Source: Manihot esculenta
Taxonomy: Eukaryota; Streptophyta; Magnoliopsida; Malpighiales; Euphorbiaceae
Length of the DNA stretch: 64,000 nucleotides
NCBI RefSeq assembly: GCF_001659605.2
Contig: NC_035176.2
Coordinates: 27,646,716 to 27,710,715 of the forward strand
Direction of reading: 5' to 3'
Position 1 is the first letter of the stretch. The number at the start of each line of letters is the position of its first letter. Of this stretch, positions 63,337 to 64,000 are shown one piece after another. Both the position numbers and the translations under genes were made by a program. The notes under the pieces were generated by a model that did no database searches, had not been told where the DNA came from, and was given only the letters and a program-made list of their open reading frames with translations.

Positions 63337-63507
63337 TCGGCAGCCGAAGGACTTTCGGCCGCCGAACATGGCTGGGGAGGCAAGCCTTTCGGCTGCCGAA
63401 GCCTGCCCCCGAAAGGAGACTTTCGTCTCTGTCTGGGAGTTTCGGCCGCCGAAGGTGCCGCCGAACCTGCCTGACTTTCGGCTCTGGAGGGACTTTCGGC
63501 CGCCGAA
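63337..63507. repeat. TTCGGC(N)GCCGAA quasi-palindromes, second cluster
   Basis: Copies at 63337, 63355, 63389, 63441 and 63495, the middle base varying (A, C, T, C, C). Two are followed by a second GCCGCCGAA half. It is downstream of the TATA box, in the same LTR as the first cluster. Confidence 0.9.
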
Positions 63508-63932
63508 CCTGCCGCCGAAAGTGCCCTGTTCAGCCTTCCTTTGCATGTTTTTGCATGATTGTTTTGAGGTATTTTAGGGGGTTTTTGGGGGATGTTTTTA
63601 TAATTATGTTCTAGTTGTTTGGTCCCTCATTTGAGTCCACCTGTGTAGGTTCGGACCTGAGGAACCGAGGACCCCAGCAGTGAGTCAGCTGCTTCAGTCA
63701 TTGTCAGAGCTAGCCAAGAGGTGAGTAGAATAAACCTTTACGATTGAAAGCAAATAAATTATAAAGTTTTGAGCATGTTCATGCATCATGAATGCCATGT
63801 GATGAATTAGGTTGTTTGCATTAGAATTCACGAATATGTTGCATTGCATTTATGATGTTGATGTGGATTGGTTATTGGATGATCCTTTAGTCCTCATATG
63901 GTATGATGATGTTACGACATGATATGGTATGG

Positions 63933-64000
63933 AAGTCCAGGTTGTACCCATTCTACGTCCCTGGCACTATGTAAGAGAAAGTCCAGGTTGTACCCATTCT
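63933..64000 (+). repeat. 46-bp tandem repeat, cut by the window edge
   Basis: AAGTCCAGGTTGTACCCATT starts at 63933 and again at 63979, with CTACGTCCCTGGCACTATGT between. At least one and a half units are visible; the array likely continues outside. Confidence 0.8.

Larger units (their letters stand above)
62424..64000 (+). mobile_element. Long LTR of a Ty3-type element, continues past the window
   Basis: Begins TGTAATACCCGGCTAG, the same terminus as the solo LTR but in the plus direction. It has CCCTATATAAGGACC (TATA, 62801-62807), two groups of TTCGGC(N)GCCGAA motifs and a 46-bp tandem repeat at the right edge. It exceeds 1.5 kb with no end inside the window, as in the long LTRs of Tekay/Del-type chromoviruses (family knowledge; assignment uncertain). 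Short frames such as 62572-63045 are produced by the repeats and are not taken as genes. Confidence 0.7.

Noticed and set aside
1..64000. tRNA, rRNA, conserved miRNA, CRISPR or organelle-derived segments
   Set aside because: I looked for tRNA T-arm motifs and mature sequences of common plant miRNAs by eye and found none. No regularly spaced direct repeats with unique spacers and no plastid or mitochondrial genes were recognised. A covariance-model search and an organelle alignment would be decisive.

Overview
This is a stretch of a plant nuclear genome, from a eudicot. The genes have introns with GT...AG borders and plant-only families: an AEL/MLK casein-kinase-like kinase, a DUF761 protein, the SART-1 protein DOT2 and an SKM-type leucine-rich-repeat receptor kinase. 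The DNA between genes is very AT-rich and full of decayed transposable elements. Protein similarity from memory fits a rosid, perhaps Euphorbiaceae such as cassava or rubber tree. That placement is inference only. No bacterial, plastid or mitochondrial segment was recognised.

Layout. (1) 115-6754, minus: 5' eleven coding exons (458 codons) of an AEL/MLK nuclear protein kinase; the C-terminal part lies beyond position 1. Its large introns hold three inverted-repeat elements. (2) 7.0-14.5 kb: AT-rich DNA with MITE-like repeats and a worn LTR-like fragment. (3) 14574-15224, minus: a single-exon DUF761 protein with an internal 18-residue duplication. (4) 15.3-21.0 kb: repeats only. (5) 21.1-21.95 kb, plus: LINE (L1-type) endonuclease pseudogene. 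(6) 23160-26493, minus: seven-exon monoacylglycerol-lipase-like alpha/beta hydrolase of 381 residues. (7) 26.6-31.2 kb: repeats, perhaps a Copia remnant at the end. (8) 31444-37533, minus: twelve coding exons of DOT2/SART-1, a splicing tri-snRNP protein of 907 residues. (9) 37.95-44.9 kb: repeats. (10) 45307-48541, plus: two-exon SKM1/SKM2-like LRR receptor pseudokinase, 958 residues. (11) 48.6-55.2 kb: no gene found. (12) 55.27-56.44 kb: long terminal-inverted-repeat element. (13) 56.44-64.0 kb: richer in GC, a nest of LTR retrotransposons. A decayed Tat-like Ty3 element on the minus strand was invaded by a solo LTR with a perfect 5-bp target duplication, and by at least two more LTR sequences in opposite orientation that run off the right edge.

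The five host genes are unrelated in pathway (light/histone kinase, DUF761, lipid hydrolase, splicing, peptide receptor) and form no operon or cluster. Exon borders were placed by hand from splice sites and reading phase. All four multi-exon models keep frame at every junction, and the three complete ones end in a stop. I found no evidence of a novel multi-gene system. The most unusual structures are the quasi-palindrome arrays inside the retrotransposon LTRs, the nested insertion history, the duplicated motif in the DUF761 protein, an exon-to-intron duplication in DOT2, and a possible upstream ORF split by an intron in the receptor-kinase leader.
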